Below, piece by piece: positions 1 to 8,693 of a DNA stretch of 64,000 nucleotides (the stretch's first letter is position 1; each line of letters opens with the position of its first letter). The DNA comes from Raineya orbicola. Its GTDB lineage: Bacteria > Bacteroidota > Bacteroidia > Cytophagales > Thermonemataceae. The notes under the pieces were generated by a model. The model saw only the letters and a program-made list of their open reading frames with translations, was not told the DNA's origin and ran no database searches. The stretch spans positions 41,232 through 105,231 of the forward strand of contig NZ_NKXO01000005.1 of the NCBI RefSeq assembly GCF_002843425.1, given 5' to 3'. A program made the position numbers and the translations under genes.

Positions 1-1263
1 AGATTTTGAAGGGTCTGATTTGAGTTTGGTACTATCTAATTGAATTCTTCTTACAGGGTTCAAATCATTTACATCTTCAAAAGCCAAAGGACGATACACA
101 TCTTCAACCCACTCAGCTACATTACCACCGATATTGTAGAGACCAAAATCGTTAGGAGGATAAGCATACACCCATTCTGTAATAAGAGCGGCGTCATTTT
201 GTTTTCCTGCAATACCCGCATAATCACCTCTACCACGCTTGAAGTTAGCTAAAAAGAAGCCCATTTGCTTTCCGTAAGGATTACGAGTAGCGTGCCCGTC
301 CCAAGGATATACACGATTATTTGATTGGTTCTCATCTTCATATTGCGTTCCAATCATACCTTTGGCGGCGTATTCCCATTCTGCCTCTGTGGGCAAACGA
401 TAATCAGGCATAATTACGCCACTCTCCAAAGGAGCATCTTTGGCAGTTTTGTATTCATTCAAAGCACCATCTTTGTCTTTCTTCTTTGCTTCGTTGAATA
501 AATACTCGTTGGCAGCACGCGTACGCCACTTGCAAAATTCTTGTGCTTGCACCCAATTAATGCCTACCACAGGGAAAAAGCGGAAGCCGGGATAACGCAA
601 ATAATTGGCAACATAAGAATCATTAAAAGCTGTTTCTCTTGCCCATACGGTAGTATCGGGGCGTAAGATTTGAACCAAAAAGTAAGAATAATCAAAACGC
701 TTTACATCGTTTGGTTGGATAACATCTAACTTTTGGAAATTGTATTTATTGGTTTTAGTGTTATTTAAGTAATCCACATAAGCATTGTATCGCTCGGTTT
801 TTTTGGAGTCGTAAGTATAACCATCGTGGATATTAGGAATTTCTGACTTGTTTTTATCTTGCTTGTAAAACTCCATAAATTCAAGCCAGTGAATATTTGC
901 CACTTCGGTCATATCCATATAAAAAGATTGGATACTGATAGCTCTCTCACGATTATCGCGGGTGTAAAGAATATCCTCCTCCCCTGAACCCATCACAAAG
1001 CGTCCTCCTTCAATAAATACCAAATTGGGACCATCGGGTTGTCCTAAATAAGGTCTTACTTTTAGCGAGGTGTAAGCACCTGTATCTTGCATATTGTAAG
1101 GTATGCCCGTAACTTGGCTAAACATACCTTTCTTATGGACATTGTCGCTTCGTTGCACCTGCATTGGGAAACCTTCGCTTTGCTTTTTCCCAAACATACT
1201 ACACGCCCCAAGCGTAACCGCACACGTACCCGCTACGAGCAAGGTTTTCATACTTTGATTCAT
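1..1263 (-). CDS. gldJ: GldJ-like gliding-motility lipoprotein (FGE-sulfatase fold), 3' end cut by window
   Basis: The minus-strand frame is open from an ATG at 1263 to the window edge (421 codons, no stop seen). The N-terminus MNQSMKTLLVAGTCAVTLGAC is a lipoprotein signal with its lipobox Cys at residue 21. After about 50 residues comes the formylglycine-generating-enzyme/sulfatase-modifying fold: FIEGGRFVMG, SFYMDMTEVAN, FFPVVGINWVQAQEFCKWR, YRLPTEAEWEYAAKG and NIGGNVAEWVEDVYRP. In the Bacteroidota this lipoprotein architecture with the VVGxNWxQAxEF block is typical of GldJ (GldK is a close relative), a component needed for gliding and stable T9SS function. A second ATG at 1251 is possible, but the first gives the better signal peptide. 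The gene is divergent from the sigma-54 regulator at 1474. GldJ rather than GldK rests on remembered motif similarity. Confidence 0.85.
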   Translation of the reverse strand, partial: MNQSMKTLLVAGTCAVTLGACSMFGKKQSEGFPMQVQRSDNVHKKGMFSQVTGIPYNMQDTGAYTSLKVRPYLGQPDGPNLVFIEGGRFVMGSGEEDILYTRDNRERAISIQSFYMDMTEVANIHWLEFMEFYKQDKNKSEIPNIHDGYTYDSKKTERYNAYVDYLNNTKTNKYNFQKLDVIQPNDVKRFDYSYFLVQILRPDTTVWARETAFNDSYVANYLRYPGFRFFPVVGINWVQAQEFCKWRTRAANEYLFNEAKKKDKDGALNEYKTAKDAPLESGVIMPDYRLPTEAEWEYAAKGMIGTQYEDENQSNNRVYPWDGHATRNPYGKQMGFFLANFKRGRGDYAGIAGKQNDAALITEWVYAYPPNDFGLYNIGGNVAEWVEDVYRPLAFEDVNDLNPVRRIQLDSTKLKSDPSKS

Positions 1264-1354
1264 AATTCTTGGATTTTTTAACACTATTTCAAGTTTTTTG
1301 AGGTTACATCAGTAATTGTACCAAAATTGAGAGTTTTTTTTGAGTTCGCCAAAA

Positions 1355-1379
1355 TTTTTTGAAAAAATTTTTCAAAAAA
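1355..1379. promoter_or_regulatory. Perfect A/T palindrome in the gldJ / sigma-54 regulator divergent region
   Basis: Two 12-base arms, TTTTTTGAAAAA and its exact reverse complement, are separated by one A. The site sits 92 bases upstream of the gldJ start and 95 upstream of the regulator start. It could be a regulator-binding site or a cruciform-prone spacer. In so AT-rich a region chance is possible, although the single G and C falling symmetrically argues for selection. Confidence 0.35.
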
Positions 1380-1473
1380 ATTTTTGAAGCAGACATTTTG
1401 TCAGCACTTTTGCAACTCTTTGGCACTTTTTTATGTTTATGATTTTGCCTCAAAAATAAATATTTTTTTAATA

Positions 1474-2757
1474 ATGATAACAAATTTAGACCTTCAAAGT
1501 ATCAAGCAACGTTTCGGAATAGTGGGAAATGCTCCTTTGCTCAATCACGCTCTGGAAAGGGCTATAATGGTTGCTCCCACCGAAATCAATGTGCTTATTA
1601 CAGGTGAAAGCGGTGTAGGGAAAGAGTCTTTCTCAAAAATCATACATCAATTAAGTCCTCGTAAGCATAATGCTTTTACAGCAGTCAATTGTGGAGCTAT
1701 TCCCGAAGGAACCATAGATTCAGAACTTTTCGGACACGAAAAAGGAGCTTTTACAGGAGCTGTGGAAAGTCGTAAAGGTTTTTTTGAAGTAACCAACGGA
1801 GGAACTATTTTTTTAGATGAAATTGGCGAAATGCCCTTAGCTACGCAAGCCCGCTTATTGCGTGTATTAGAATATGGAGAATTTATAAAAGTAGGCTCTT
1901 CCAAAGTACAAAAAACTGATGTACGAGTAGTAGCGGCAACAAATGTCAATTTAGAAGAGGCTATTCGTAAAGGTAAGTTTCGTGAAGATTTGTATTATCG
2001 TTTGAGCACCGTTCCCATTTACGTACCCGCCTTGCGTGAAAGAGGCAATGATGTACTATTGCTTTTCAGAAAGTTTGCCACCGATTTTGCTGAAAAATAT
2101 CGCAGAGACCCCATAGAACTAAACGAAGAAGCAAAAAATATCATTCTGAACTATCGTTTTCCCGGAAATATTCGCCAACTGAAAAACCTTGTGTATGATC
2201 TTTCTATCACCGCCGAAAGCCAAATCATTACAGCTGACATTCTACAAAAATACTTACCCAAAGCTATCCATAACAACTTACCCGCTCTTGTAGAAAACGA
2301 AAACCAACAGCAAACCTTTTCCGATAGAGAATTGCTCTATAAAGTGCTTTTTGATATGCGTAAAGATGTTACAGAACTAAAAAAGTTGGTCTTGCAGATG
2401 CTTACAAGCGGTAGTTCGCTTGCAGGAGCAGAAATTCTCAAAAACCACCAAGACTTGTTCAAAGAAGTACAGGGCTTTCCTGCGGTAGTATCTAGCGAAA
2501 GCAATATAGGTAATAAAGTAGTCCTGCCTGTCATTCAGTCCGAAAGTAGTGTCATTCCTTTTTCGGAATCTACCGAACAAATTGAAGATATTCCACACGA
2601 AACAGAGGAAGAAACCCTTTCTTTGGAAAAGAAGGAGAAAGAGCTAATTATCAAAGCGTTAAAACAACACAACGGTAAACGCAAGTACGCCGCCGAAGAT
2701 TTAGGCATTTCGGAAAGAACCCTTTACAGGAAAATCAAAAAATATGGACTTGAATAG
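1474..2757 (+). CDS. Sigma-54-dependent transcriptional regulator (AAA+ and Fis-type HTH, no receiver domain)
   Basis: This enhancer-binding protein of 428 aa is predicted to hydrolyse ATP to open sigma-54 RNA polymerase promoters. The AAA+ domain starts almost at the N-terminus: Walker A GESGVGKE (44-51), the sigma-54-contacting GAFTGA loop (91-96) and Walker B TIFLDE (111-116). A linker of about 110 residues leads to a C-terminal Fis-type helix-turn-helix (KYAAEDLGISERTLYRKIKK). No N-terminal receiver, GAF or PAS domain is present, so its control must come from a partner protein or from expression level. The frame opens earlier at a TTG (1384), but the ATG at 1474 starts directly before the conserved domain. 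A sigma-54 promoter begins 3 bases after its stop, so the next gene (2815) is a likely target. A TTGGCAC -24 half-site at 1420-1426 with a poor -12 hints at possible autoregulation. Confidence 0.93.
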   Translation: MITNLDLQSIKQRFGIVGNAPLLNHALERAIMVAPTEINVLITGESGVGKESFSKIIHQLSPRKHNAFTAVNCGAIPEGTIDSELFGHEKGAFTGAVESRKGFFEVTNGGTIFLDEIGEMPLATQARLLRVLEYGEFIKVGSSKVQKTDVRVVAATNVNLEEAIRKGKFREDLYYRLSTVPIYVPALRERGNDVLLLFRKFATDFAEKYRRDPIELNEEAKNIILNYRFPGNIRQLKNLVYDLSITAESQIITADILQKYLPKAIHNNLPALVENENQQQTFSDRELLYKVLFDMRKDVTELKKLVLQMLTSGSSLAGAEILKNHQDLFKEVQGFPAVVSSESNIGNKVVLPVIQSESSVIPFSESTEQIEDIPHETEEETLSLEKKEKELIIKALKQHNGKRKYAAEDLGISERTLYRKIKKYGLE

Positions 2758-2759
2758 TT

Positions 2760-2774
2760 TGGCACGCTATTTGT
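2760..2774 (+). promoter_or_regulatory. Sigma-54 (-24/-12) promoter for the outer-membrane barrel gene
   Basis: TGGCACG, four bases, then TTGT matches the sigma-54 consensus TGGCACG-N4-TTGC at every fixed position except the last. It lies between the stop of a sigma-54 enhancer-binding protein and the start of the barrel gene at 2815. Transcription would begin near 2786, giving a leader of about 29 bases. Confidence 0.75.
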
Positions 2775-2814
2775 GATAATTGCTTTCAGTTATTTAACCT
2801 AAACCCAAAAAACT

Positions 2815-3516
2815 ATGTTGAAAAAATTTTCTATTCTCGCTTCCTTCGTAGCCACTTTTGGTGTAGCTACCTCTTTTGCTCAAACTGCTCAAGGTACTTT
2901 GTACTTAGGTGGTGGATTGGGCTTTACCACATCTTCAAACAAAGTAACTACTTCTCGCGGTGGAACAACTGTTTCTGCTGATGGTCCTAAAAGTACAAGT
3001 TTCTCTATTGTACCCGGTGTAGGTTATTTTATCGCTGATAAACTTGCTGTCGGTATTGATATTTCGTTCCTAAACGAATCAGAAAAAGAACCCTATGAAG
3101 GACCTGGTGCTCAAACCGGCGACTACGATAAAGTAAGTGGTAACCTCATTAGCTTCACTCCTTATGCAAGAAAATTCTTTATGCTCAGCGATAATTTCGG
3201 TTTCACAGGAACTTTTGGTGTAGGTGTAGGGTTTGGCAGTTCAAAAACTGAATCTAAAAGAGGAAGTACTACTATAACCAATGACGGACCTAAAGTAACT
3301 GCTCTTGAAGTTGGCATCACCCCCGGTCTTGTATTTTTCCCTACTAACAAAGTTGGTTTAGAAGCTAACTTCGGTTTTGTAGGTTTCTCTTCAAGAACTC
3401 AGAAAACTACCACTGGTGGCGGAGAACTAAAATCTACAGATACTTCTATTGGTTTCGGAGCTAATTCTATCCAACCTACTTTTTCACTTGGCTTCCGTTA
3501 CTACTTAGCTAAGTAA
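2815..3516 (+). CDS. Small outer-membrane beta-barrel protein
   Basis: A 233-aa protein with a clear signal peptide (MLKKFSILASFVATFGVATSFAQ, cleavage after about residue 23). The mature part is rich in Gly, Thr, Ser and alternating hydrophobic strands (GTLYLGGGLGFTT, FSIVPGVGYFIADKLAVGIDI, FGFTGTFGVGVGFG, VGLEANFGFVGFSS) and ends in an aromatic strand, FSLGFRYYLAK. This is the pattern of the OmpW/OMP_b-brl family of 8-strand porin-like proteins common in Bacteroidota. The near-consensus sigma-54 promoter upstream and the enhancer-binding protein next to it suggest conditional expression. A hairpin terminator follows at 3544. The ligand or role cannot be read from sequence. Confidence 0.88.
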   Translation: MLKKFSILASFVATFGVATSFAQTAQGTLYLGGGLGFTTSSNKVTTSRGGTTVSADGPKSTSFSIVPGVGYFIADKLAVGIDISFLNESEKEPYEGPGAQTGDYDKVSGNLISFTPYARKFFMLSDNFGFTGTFGVGVGFGSSKTESKRGSTTITNDGPKVTALEVGITPGLVFFPTNKVGLEANFGFVGFSSRTQKTTTGGGELKSTDTSIGFGANSIQPTFSLGFRYYLAK

Positions 3517-3543
3517 AATTTCCTAAATTCTAACATATTACGA

Positions 3544-3577
3544 AATAGCAAGGAACATTGTAGCCTTGCTATTTTTT
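3544..3577 (+). terminator. Rho-independent terminator after the barrel gene
   Basis: The arms AATAGCAAGG and CCTTGCTATT form a perfect 10-bp stem with a 10-base loop, followed by a run of T's, 27 bases after the stop at 3516. Confidence 0.85.
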
Positions 3578-3677
3578 TATTACGGCGTGCTTGCAAATTT
3601 TTAGAGTTTAAGACTTGCTTTTCCCTTTGAATTTTGCTTATTTGCAAAGATAACTACCTATCAAATCGCTTCCTCAT

Positions 3678-6600
3678 ATGACTTTTTTGGAGAAAACCTG
3701 TGAATTTCTGCTTGAAAATCATCAAAATTTACAAAATATCTGTGTGCTTGTACCTTCTCGAAGAGCTATGCGTTCTTTGCGTTTAGAATTTCGCAAGCAG
3801 AAAATAGAAAAAGACCAAATGCCTACGGTATATCCCATAGAGGATTTCGTAAGCCGAACTTATAAAAAAACTGACTTATATGAAAAAACTGACTTAATTG
3901 AGCAACTCTTGCTTTTGCAGAAAACCGCTTATGAGGTTCTAGGTAAATCAATGCAATCGCAACAACCCAGCGATAATTTGCTTTCTTGGCTTCCTGTGCT
4001 TCTCAAAGACTTCAACCTTATAGACCAAAACCTTGTTGATGCCGAAAAACTCTTTGCCAATTTAGCAGATATTGAAAGAATGAAGTCTTGGGAACTGGAC
4101 GAAACACGAAAAAAATATGTGCAAGACAAACTCAAATATTATTTTGAATTTTGGGATAAGCTATTTGAAATTTATAGGCAGTTTAAGCAAAATTTAGAGG
4201 CTCAGAATTTGGCTTATTTGGGAATGATTTATCGTAAATTGGCTGAAAATATACAAAAGTGGCTCGAAAATGGTTATCAGCATTATTATTTTGTTGGTTT
4301 TAATGCCTTCAGCAAAGCCGAAGAGAAAATTATTGATAAATTACTTGCCCTGAACAAAGCTACCTTGCTTTGGGATAGCGACACTTTTTATATGGAACAC
4401 CAAGGTGAAAATCAAGCGGGTAAATGGCTGAAACATTACAAACTAAAATGGCAAAATTGGCTTTGGCAAGAAAATTTCTTGTTATCGGAAGCTAAAAGAG
4501 TGGAAATTATTGGCACAGGCAGTTATAGCCTGCAAGCACAAGTAGCTCAGAATGTTCTCAATAAATGGGATAAAGAAAGTCGCTCACGCAAACGCACCGT
4601 GATTGTAATGCCCGATGAAAATATGCTTTTACCACTAATGCATAGCATTTCAGAAGAAAATTACAACATTACTTTGGGTTTGAGTTTGCAAAAATCAACT
4701 CTGTTCAACCTCATTTCTCTGCTTTTTGAACTACAACAAACCCGCAAAGAACATAAATGGAAAGCCAAAGATAAAGACGGAAAAAGTGTAGATAAGCATA
4801 CTTTTGTGTATCATTATAGCAATGTTGCGAAAATTCTCACACACCCTTTTATCCGAAAATTTGAGCAAATTGTACTCAAAAAACATCATTTACCCGCTCA
4901 TCAAAGTTTTCTTCGTTTGGCTCGTAGGTATTTAGTTCAATACAATAAGGTTATTAACAAATCTTGGGAGCTTAAAAAATTGCCTGAAACCTTACTTAAA
5001 GACGAACCTGACGAAGCCATCAAAAGCTCTCTCCAACCCTTCTATGCCGAAATGCAGACGCTCTGCAAGCTAATGTTCAGCTCTTGGAACTTGCAAAAAG
5101 TAACTTCTATTTTGCTTCATTTAGAGCGTATTATGCTGTTTTTTGAAAAAAATTTTGAAAGCGAACAAGATGATTTAGAGCAATTCTATATCAAGAAATT
5201 CAAGCAGATTTTTGCTAGAATGCGTAAGATACTCAAAAAACGTAATTTCAATATTGATTTCCGTACTTTCAGAAATTTTTTGTTTCAACTTGCACGCGAA
5301 GAGCGTATTCCCTTTGAGAGTAGCGTAGATAACCGCCTGCAAATTATGGGCGTACTTGAAACGCGTACGCTGGATTTTGAGCAAATCATTGTAGTATCTG
5401 CCAACGAAGGTACTTTCCCTACGGTTCAGAAAAACAAATCGCTTATTCCTTATGATATAGCCAAAGCGTTTGGCTTACCTACTTACGAGGATTACGAGGC
5501 TATGCACAGCTATTACTTTTATCGCCTTTTGCAAAGAGCCAAAAAAATTGCACTAATCTATTGTACTTCCAAAGGCGTTTCATTAGTTGGCAACAGCGAA
5601 GTAAGCCGCTATGCTTGGCAGTTGGAATATGATTTGGCTCAGAAAAATCCTAAAATAACCATTCAAAAAACGAGTGTTGTTTTTCCTGCTGTTCCTAAAA
5701 ATCAGCAAGAAGATTTACGCATTGAAAAAAATGAGGAGATTTTGGCAATTATCAAACAAAAGCTACAAAATCAACTTTCCCCTACTGCTATTGACTCATT
5801 TATTCGTTGTTCGTTGCAATATTATTTCAATTATGTGGCGGGTATTAAAGAAGCTAAAGAAGTTCGCGATGAGATTGAATCTGACACACTCGGAAGCATT
5901 GTACATCACGTTTTGGAGGATATTTTCTTTGAAATTGGCGAAAACAATCAAGTTTCAGCACAAGACTTGCGAGCCGTTTTGCCACAAGTTCCTGAAAAGG
6001 TAAAACAAAAATTCAAGGATACGGCTCATCTTTACACGCAAGAAGCTATCATCGGCAATAATCTAATTGCACAAGAGGTAGCTATTTTGTACGTAAAAAA
6101 CTTTTTAGAAAAACAAATCGCCGAGTTGGAAGATGAAAACAACAAATTAGAAGAAAACCCTGTTTTTGAAATATTGAGTTTGGAGAATAAACACGAGCTT
6201 TTACGCATTGAGCCTGCTATTTTCCGCTACCAATACAACGGAGAAAGCCTTGATGTACGCTTGCGAGGCATTGTAGATAGGGTAGATAAAATAAGCGGTA
6301 TCCTGCGTATCATTGACTACAAGACAGGAAAGGTTGAGAAAAAAGATGTAAGAATTGACCATACCGAATTGCTTTCTATTGCTGATAATCCTGATATGGG
6401 TAAAATTAGGCAATTGTGGCTTTACAAATATCTTTTACAAAAAAATTTGGATAGTAATCCTCAATGGGAAATGTATCAGAATGCTCTTGTTGAGGCTGGT
6501 ATTTACAGCCTTCGCAACCCAACCAAAGAATTACTTGCTCTGCACACCCCTCCTGCTAAATTCAAAGAAAAGGATAAAGATAAAGGCAATCCCGAAAATA

Positions 6601-6758
6601 TACGCCTCAATGATAAAGAATGGTTTTATCAGAAAACTGAAAATTGGCTTTCAGAGGTTATTCGCAAAATGTTGGATAAAGATTTACCTTTTGAGAAGAC
6701 AGATAACCTAAGCATCTGTGAATTTTGTATCTATAAAAATATTTGTGGAAGGGGGTAA
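3678..6758 (+). CDS. AddB-like PD-(D/E)XK nuclease with iron-sulfur cysteines
   Basis: A 1026-aa protein of the AddB/RexB type, predicted to help process double-strand DNA ends for recombination. The N-terminal half resembles a UvrD-like helicase fold, but the segment equivalent to Walker A reads ICVLVPSRRAMRSL and has no GxGKT, so this half is probably not an active ATPase. The C-terminal RecB-type nuclease shows GSIVHHVLED, the metal-binding Asp in GIVDRVD, and DYKTGK. Four cysteines, C711 plus C1014-x2-C1017-x5-C1023 at the very end, match the Fe-S staple that brackets AddB nuclease domains. An AddA-type helicase would normally be adjacent but is not in this window. An 18-base tandem duplication near 3869 gives KTDLYEKTDL. 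The family call is secure; use of the name addB is uncertain. Confidence 0.88.
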   Translation: MTFLEKTCEFLLENHQNLQNICVLVPSRRAMRSLRLEFRKQKIEKDQMPTVYPIEDFVSRTYKKTDLYEKTDLIEQLLLLQKTAYEVLGKSMQSQQPSDNLLSWLPVLLKDFNLIDQNLVDAEKLFANLADIERMKSWELDETRKKYVQDKLKYYFEFWDKLFEIYRQFKQNLEAQNLAYLGMIYRKLAENIQKWLENGYQHYYFVGFNAFSKAEEKIIDKLLALNKATLLWDSDTFYMEHQGENQAGKWLKHYKLKWQNWLWQENFLLSEAKRVEIIGTGSYSLQAQVAQNVLNKWDKESRSRKRTVIVMPDENMLLPLMHSISEENYNITLGLSLQKSTLFNLISLLFELQQTRKEHKWKAKDKDGKSVDKHTFVYHYSNVAKILTHPFIRKFEQIVLKKHHLPAHQSFLRLARRYLVQYNKVINKSWELKKLPETLLKDEPDEAIKSSLQPFYAEMQTLCKLMFSSWNLQKVTSILLHLERIMLFFEKNFESEQDDLEQFYIKKFKQIFARMRKILKKRNFNIDFRTFRNFLFQLAREERIPFESSVDNRLQIMGVLETRTLDFEQIIVVSANEGTFPTVQKNKSLIPYDIAKAFGLPTYEDYEAMHSYYFYRLLQRAKKIALIYCTSKGVSLVGNSEVSRYAWQLEYDLAQKNPKITIQKTSVVFPAVPKNQQEDLRIEKNEEILAIIKQKLQNQLSPTAIDSFIRCSLQYYFNYVAGIKEAKEVRDEIESDTLGSIVHHVLEDIFFEIGENNQVSAQDLRAVLPQVPEKVKQKFKDTAHLYTQEAIIGNNLIAQEVAILYVKNFLEKQIAELEDENNKLEENPVFEILSLENKHELLRIEPAIFRYQYNGESLDVRLRGIVDRVDKISGILRIIDYKTGKVEKKDVRIDHTELLSIADNPDMGKIRQLWLYKYLLQKNLDSNPQWEMYQNALVEAGIYSLRNPTKELLALHTPPAKFKEKDKDKGNPENIRLNDKEWFYQKTENWLSEVIRKMLDKDLPFEKTDNLSICEFCIYKNICGRG

Positions 6759-6801
6759 GATGCTAAATGAAAAATAATTCAATTGTAAGAAATGTAATAA
6801 T

Positions 6802-6833
6802 TTTGGATTTTTTCAAAAAAAAGTATAAGTTTG
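6802..6833 (+). promoter_or_regulatory. Bacteroidota-type promoter for the ECF sigma gene
   Basis: TTTG at 6802 and TAAGTTTG at 6826 are 20 bases apart and match the primary-sigma pattern TTTG / TAnnTTTG. The start of transcription would fall near 6840, downstream of an earlier in-frame ATG at 6767, which supports the ATG at 6854 as the true start. Confidence 0.65.
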
Positions 6834-6853
6834 CAAAACATACTTGTCTAATA

Positions 6854-7420
6854 ATGTCTGATGTTCAAACCCATATTATTGAGGCTTGCCGCAAGCAATG
6901 CCCCAAAGCTCAACGCAAACTTTACGAGCAATATGCCTCTAAAATGTTTGCGGTGGCTTTGCGTTATACTTCGGGAAGGCTTGAAGCAGAAGACGTTTTA
7001 CAAGAAAGTTTTATCAAGGTTTTCAATCATATCCAAACTTTTCGGGGTGAATGTAGTTTAGAACATTGGATAAAGAAAATTGTTATTAACACGGCTCTCA
7101 AACAAAATCGTAGTAAATTATACTTGTTTCCTGCCTTTGATGTGCAGGATTTACCCGAAGAGTATCAAGAAACTTGCGAAATTTTGGAAAATTTAGAATA
7201 TGAAGACTTGCTCAATATGGTGCAAAGTTTAGCACCTCGTTACAGGGTAGTTTTCAACTTATACGCTATTGAAGGCTATCAGCACAATGAAATAGCTGAA
7301 ATGCTCGGTATTAGCGAAGGTACTTCCAAATCACAATATGCAAGAGCAAAGCAAATTCTCAAAGAAATGATTTTGCGAGAAAGCCGTCAAACCCAAAAGC
7401 CAAATTATGAAAGGTCTTAA
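6854..7420 (+). CDS. ECF-type RNA polymerase sigma factor
   Basis: A 188-aa sigma-70 family protein of the extracytoplasmic-function type. Region 2 includes ALRYTSGRLEAEDVLQESFIKVFNHIQTF, with the usual DxxQExF-like core. Region 4 reads LAPRYRVVFNLYAIEGYQHNEIAEMLGISEGTSKSQYARAK, the helix-turn-helix that reads the -35 element. An upstream ATG at 6767 lies before the likely promoter, so the start is placed at 6854. The 3' end overlaps the next gene by 14 bases, which suggests translational coupling with the anti-sigma/barrel protein at 7407. The pair probably forms a regulatory switch responding to an envelope signal. Confidence 0.93.
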   Translation: MSDVQTHIIEACRKQCPKAQRKLYEQYASKMFAVALRYTSGRLEAEDVLQESFIKVFNHIQTFRGECSLEHWIKKIVINTALKQNRSKLYLFPAFDVQDLPEEYQETCEILENLEYEDLLNMVQSLAPRYRVVFNLYAIEGYQHNEIAEMLGISEGTSKSQYARAKQILKEMILRESRQTQKPNYERS

Positions 7421-8681
7421 AAATTTTGAACATATTTGGCAAGAGAAGTTTTTACACGCTTCTGTAAATCCTTCGGAAAGGGTATGGGAACTAATTGCTT
7501 TGCAAATTGATGAAAAACGCCAACAAAGACGCCGAAAAATCATAGCTTGGTGGGCGGCGGCAATGCTAGCTCTCTTTTTAGGCGATGGTGAGCTTTTGTA
7601 TCAGAGAAAAGGACTTATTGGTGAGTGGTTTGGAGAAACGAATATTTCAAATTTTACAATTATCCACGATACCCCTACAAACACAAATAAACTCATTTCT
7701 CCTACTCCTAAAACAACCCCAAAAAAACCTGAAAAAGCCATTACACAATATGCAAATGACACTAAAATTCTGCAAGAAAAACTATTAACTTTTCAGATAA
7801 AAGCTGAATTTGAAGTAGAAAAAGAAGCTGTTTTAGCTCAAAAACACCAACAAGAATTTAGCAATGAAAAAGTTGGCACTCCCAAAGCTAAACGTTGGTG
7901 GGTTCAGCAAGGCTTGAATGTCGGAAAATTTCAGCAAAATTGGCACTATACGCCTTCACCAATTTTAGCAGGACGTATGCTTAATACCCCGCAAGAACAA
8001 GTTATGCTTAAAAGAGAAGAGAATTTGCTCAAAGAACTTTCTACTTATCAAACTCTTTGCACTTGGGGTGCTGGAATGGATTTGGGTTTTCAAATCAATA
8101 AAAATTGGTTTGTAAGTGGTGGTTTTCAGTGGCGTAAAAGTTATGCGGTTTTTCAAAGTAATGCCCCTGTGCCTATTCTTGCAAAATTTTATGGCAATGT
8201 GCCAAATTTAGATGTTGAAGCACCGCCTGTAAGTACAATTAACTCAACTCCTAGCATAGAAATAGCAGAAGGAGGACAAAATCAAGTGGCGGCGGCTTTA
8301 CCTAATCATTTAGAGGTAAGCGAAGTTACCTATCGTCATACTACTGAATTTATCAGTATCCCTTTGAAAATAGGTTATCAGTTGCAAAAAAACAAATGGC
8401 GTGGTGCAGTTGCGGTGGGTACTGAAGCTAATTTTCTGATAAACAACACTTTCTCCTCTGAAACTGCAACTTATTCCAGTGTTTTTGAAAAAATAAATCG
8501 TGTGCAGTATGCAGGTATTTCCGAATTACAAATAGGCTATCAGATAGCTCCAAAATTATACTTGCAGGTAACTCCTTCGTTCAGGCAGATGCTTACTCCG
8601 TTATTCAAAAATCATTCCTCTTTGCAATTGCAAAATCAAAAGTTGTGGTTTGTGGGTGTAGGTATGCAATGGAGATTGTAA
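7407..8681 (+). CDS. Anti-sigma-like protein fused to an outer-membrane-type beta-barrel
   Basis: A 424-aa protein in three parts. Residues 1-44 are cytosolic-looking and charged (VNPSERVWELIALQIDEKRQQRRRK), as in short anti-sigma domains. Residues 45-60 (IIAWWAAAMLALFLGD) form one inner-membrane helix. A Pro/Lys/Thr-rich linker (about 80-160) leads to alternating aromatic strands characteristic of a beta-barrel (MDLGFQINKNWFVSGGFQWRKS, FISIPLKIGYQL, LYLQVTPSFRQML), ending in LWFVGVGMQWRL. There is no cleavable signal peptide. This matches the dual membrane-spanning anti-sigma (Dma) architecture reported in Bacteroides, in which one protein links a cytosolic sigma factor to the outer membrane. 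The overlap with the ECF gene supports a cognate pair. The signal sensed is unknown. Confidence 0.85.
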   Translation: MKGLKNFEHIWQEKFLHASVNPSERVWELIALQIDEKRQQRRRKIIAWWAAAMLALFLGDGELLYQRKGLIGEWFGETNISNFTIIHDTPTNTNKLISPTPKTTPKKPEKAITQYANDTKILQEKLLTFQIKAEFEVEKEAVLAQKHQQEFSNEKVGTPKAKRWWVQQGLNVGKFQQNWHYTPSPILAGRMLNTPQEQVMLKREENLLKELSTYQTLCTWGAGMDLGFQINKNWFVSGGFQWRKSYAVFQSNAPVPILAKFYGNVPNLDVEAPPVSTINSTPSIEIAEGGQNQVAAALPNHLEVSEVTYRHTTEFISIPLKIGYQLQKNKWRGAVAVGTEANFLINNTFSSETATYSSVFEKINRVQYAGISELQIGYQIAPKLYLQVTPSFRQMLTPLFKNHSSLQLQNQKLWFVGVGMQWRL

Positions 8682-8693
8682 AATCTTACGTTT

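Noticed and set aside
5674..6003. 109-codon plus-strand frame inside the AddB-like gene
   Set aside because: It is out of frame with the nuclease domain, Phe/Leu/Lys-rich, and without family similarity.
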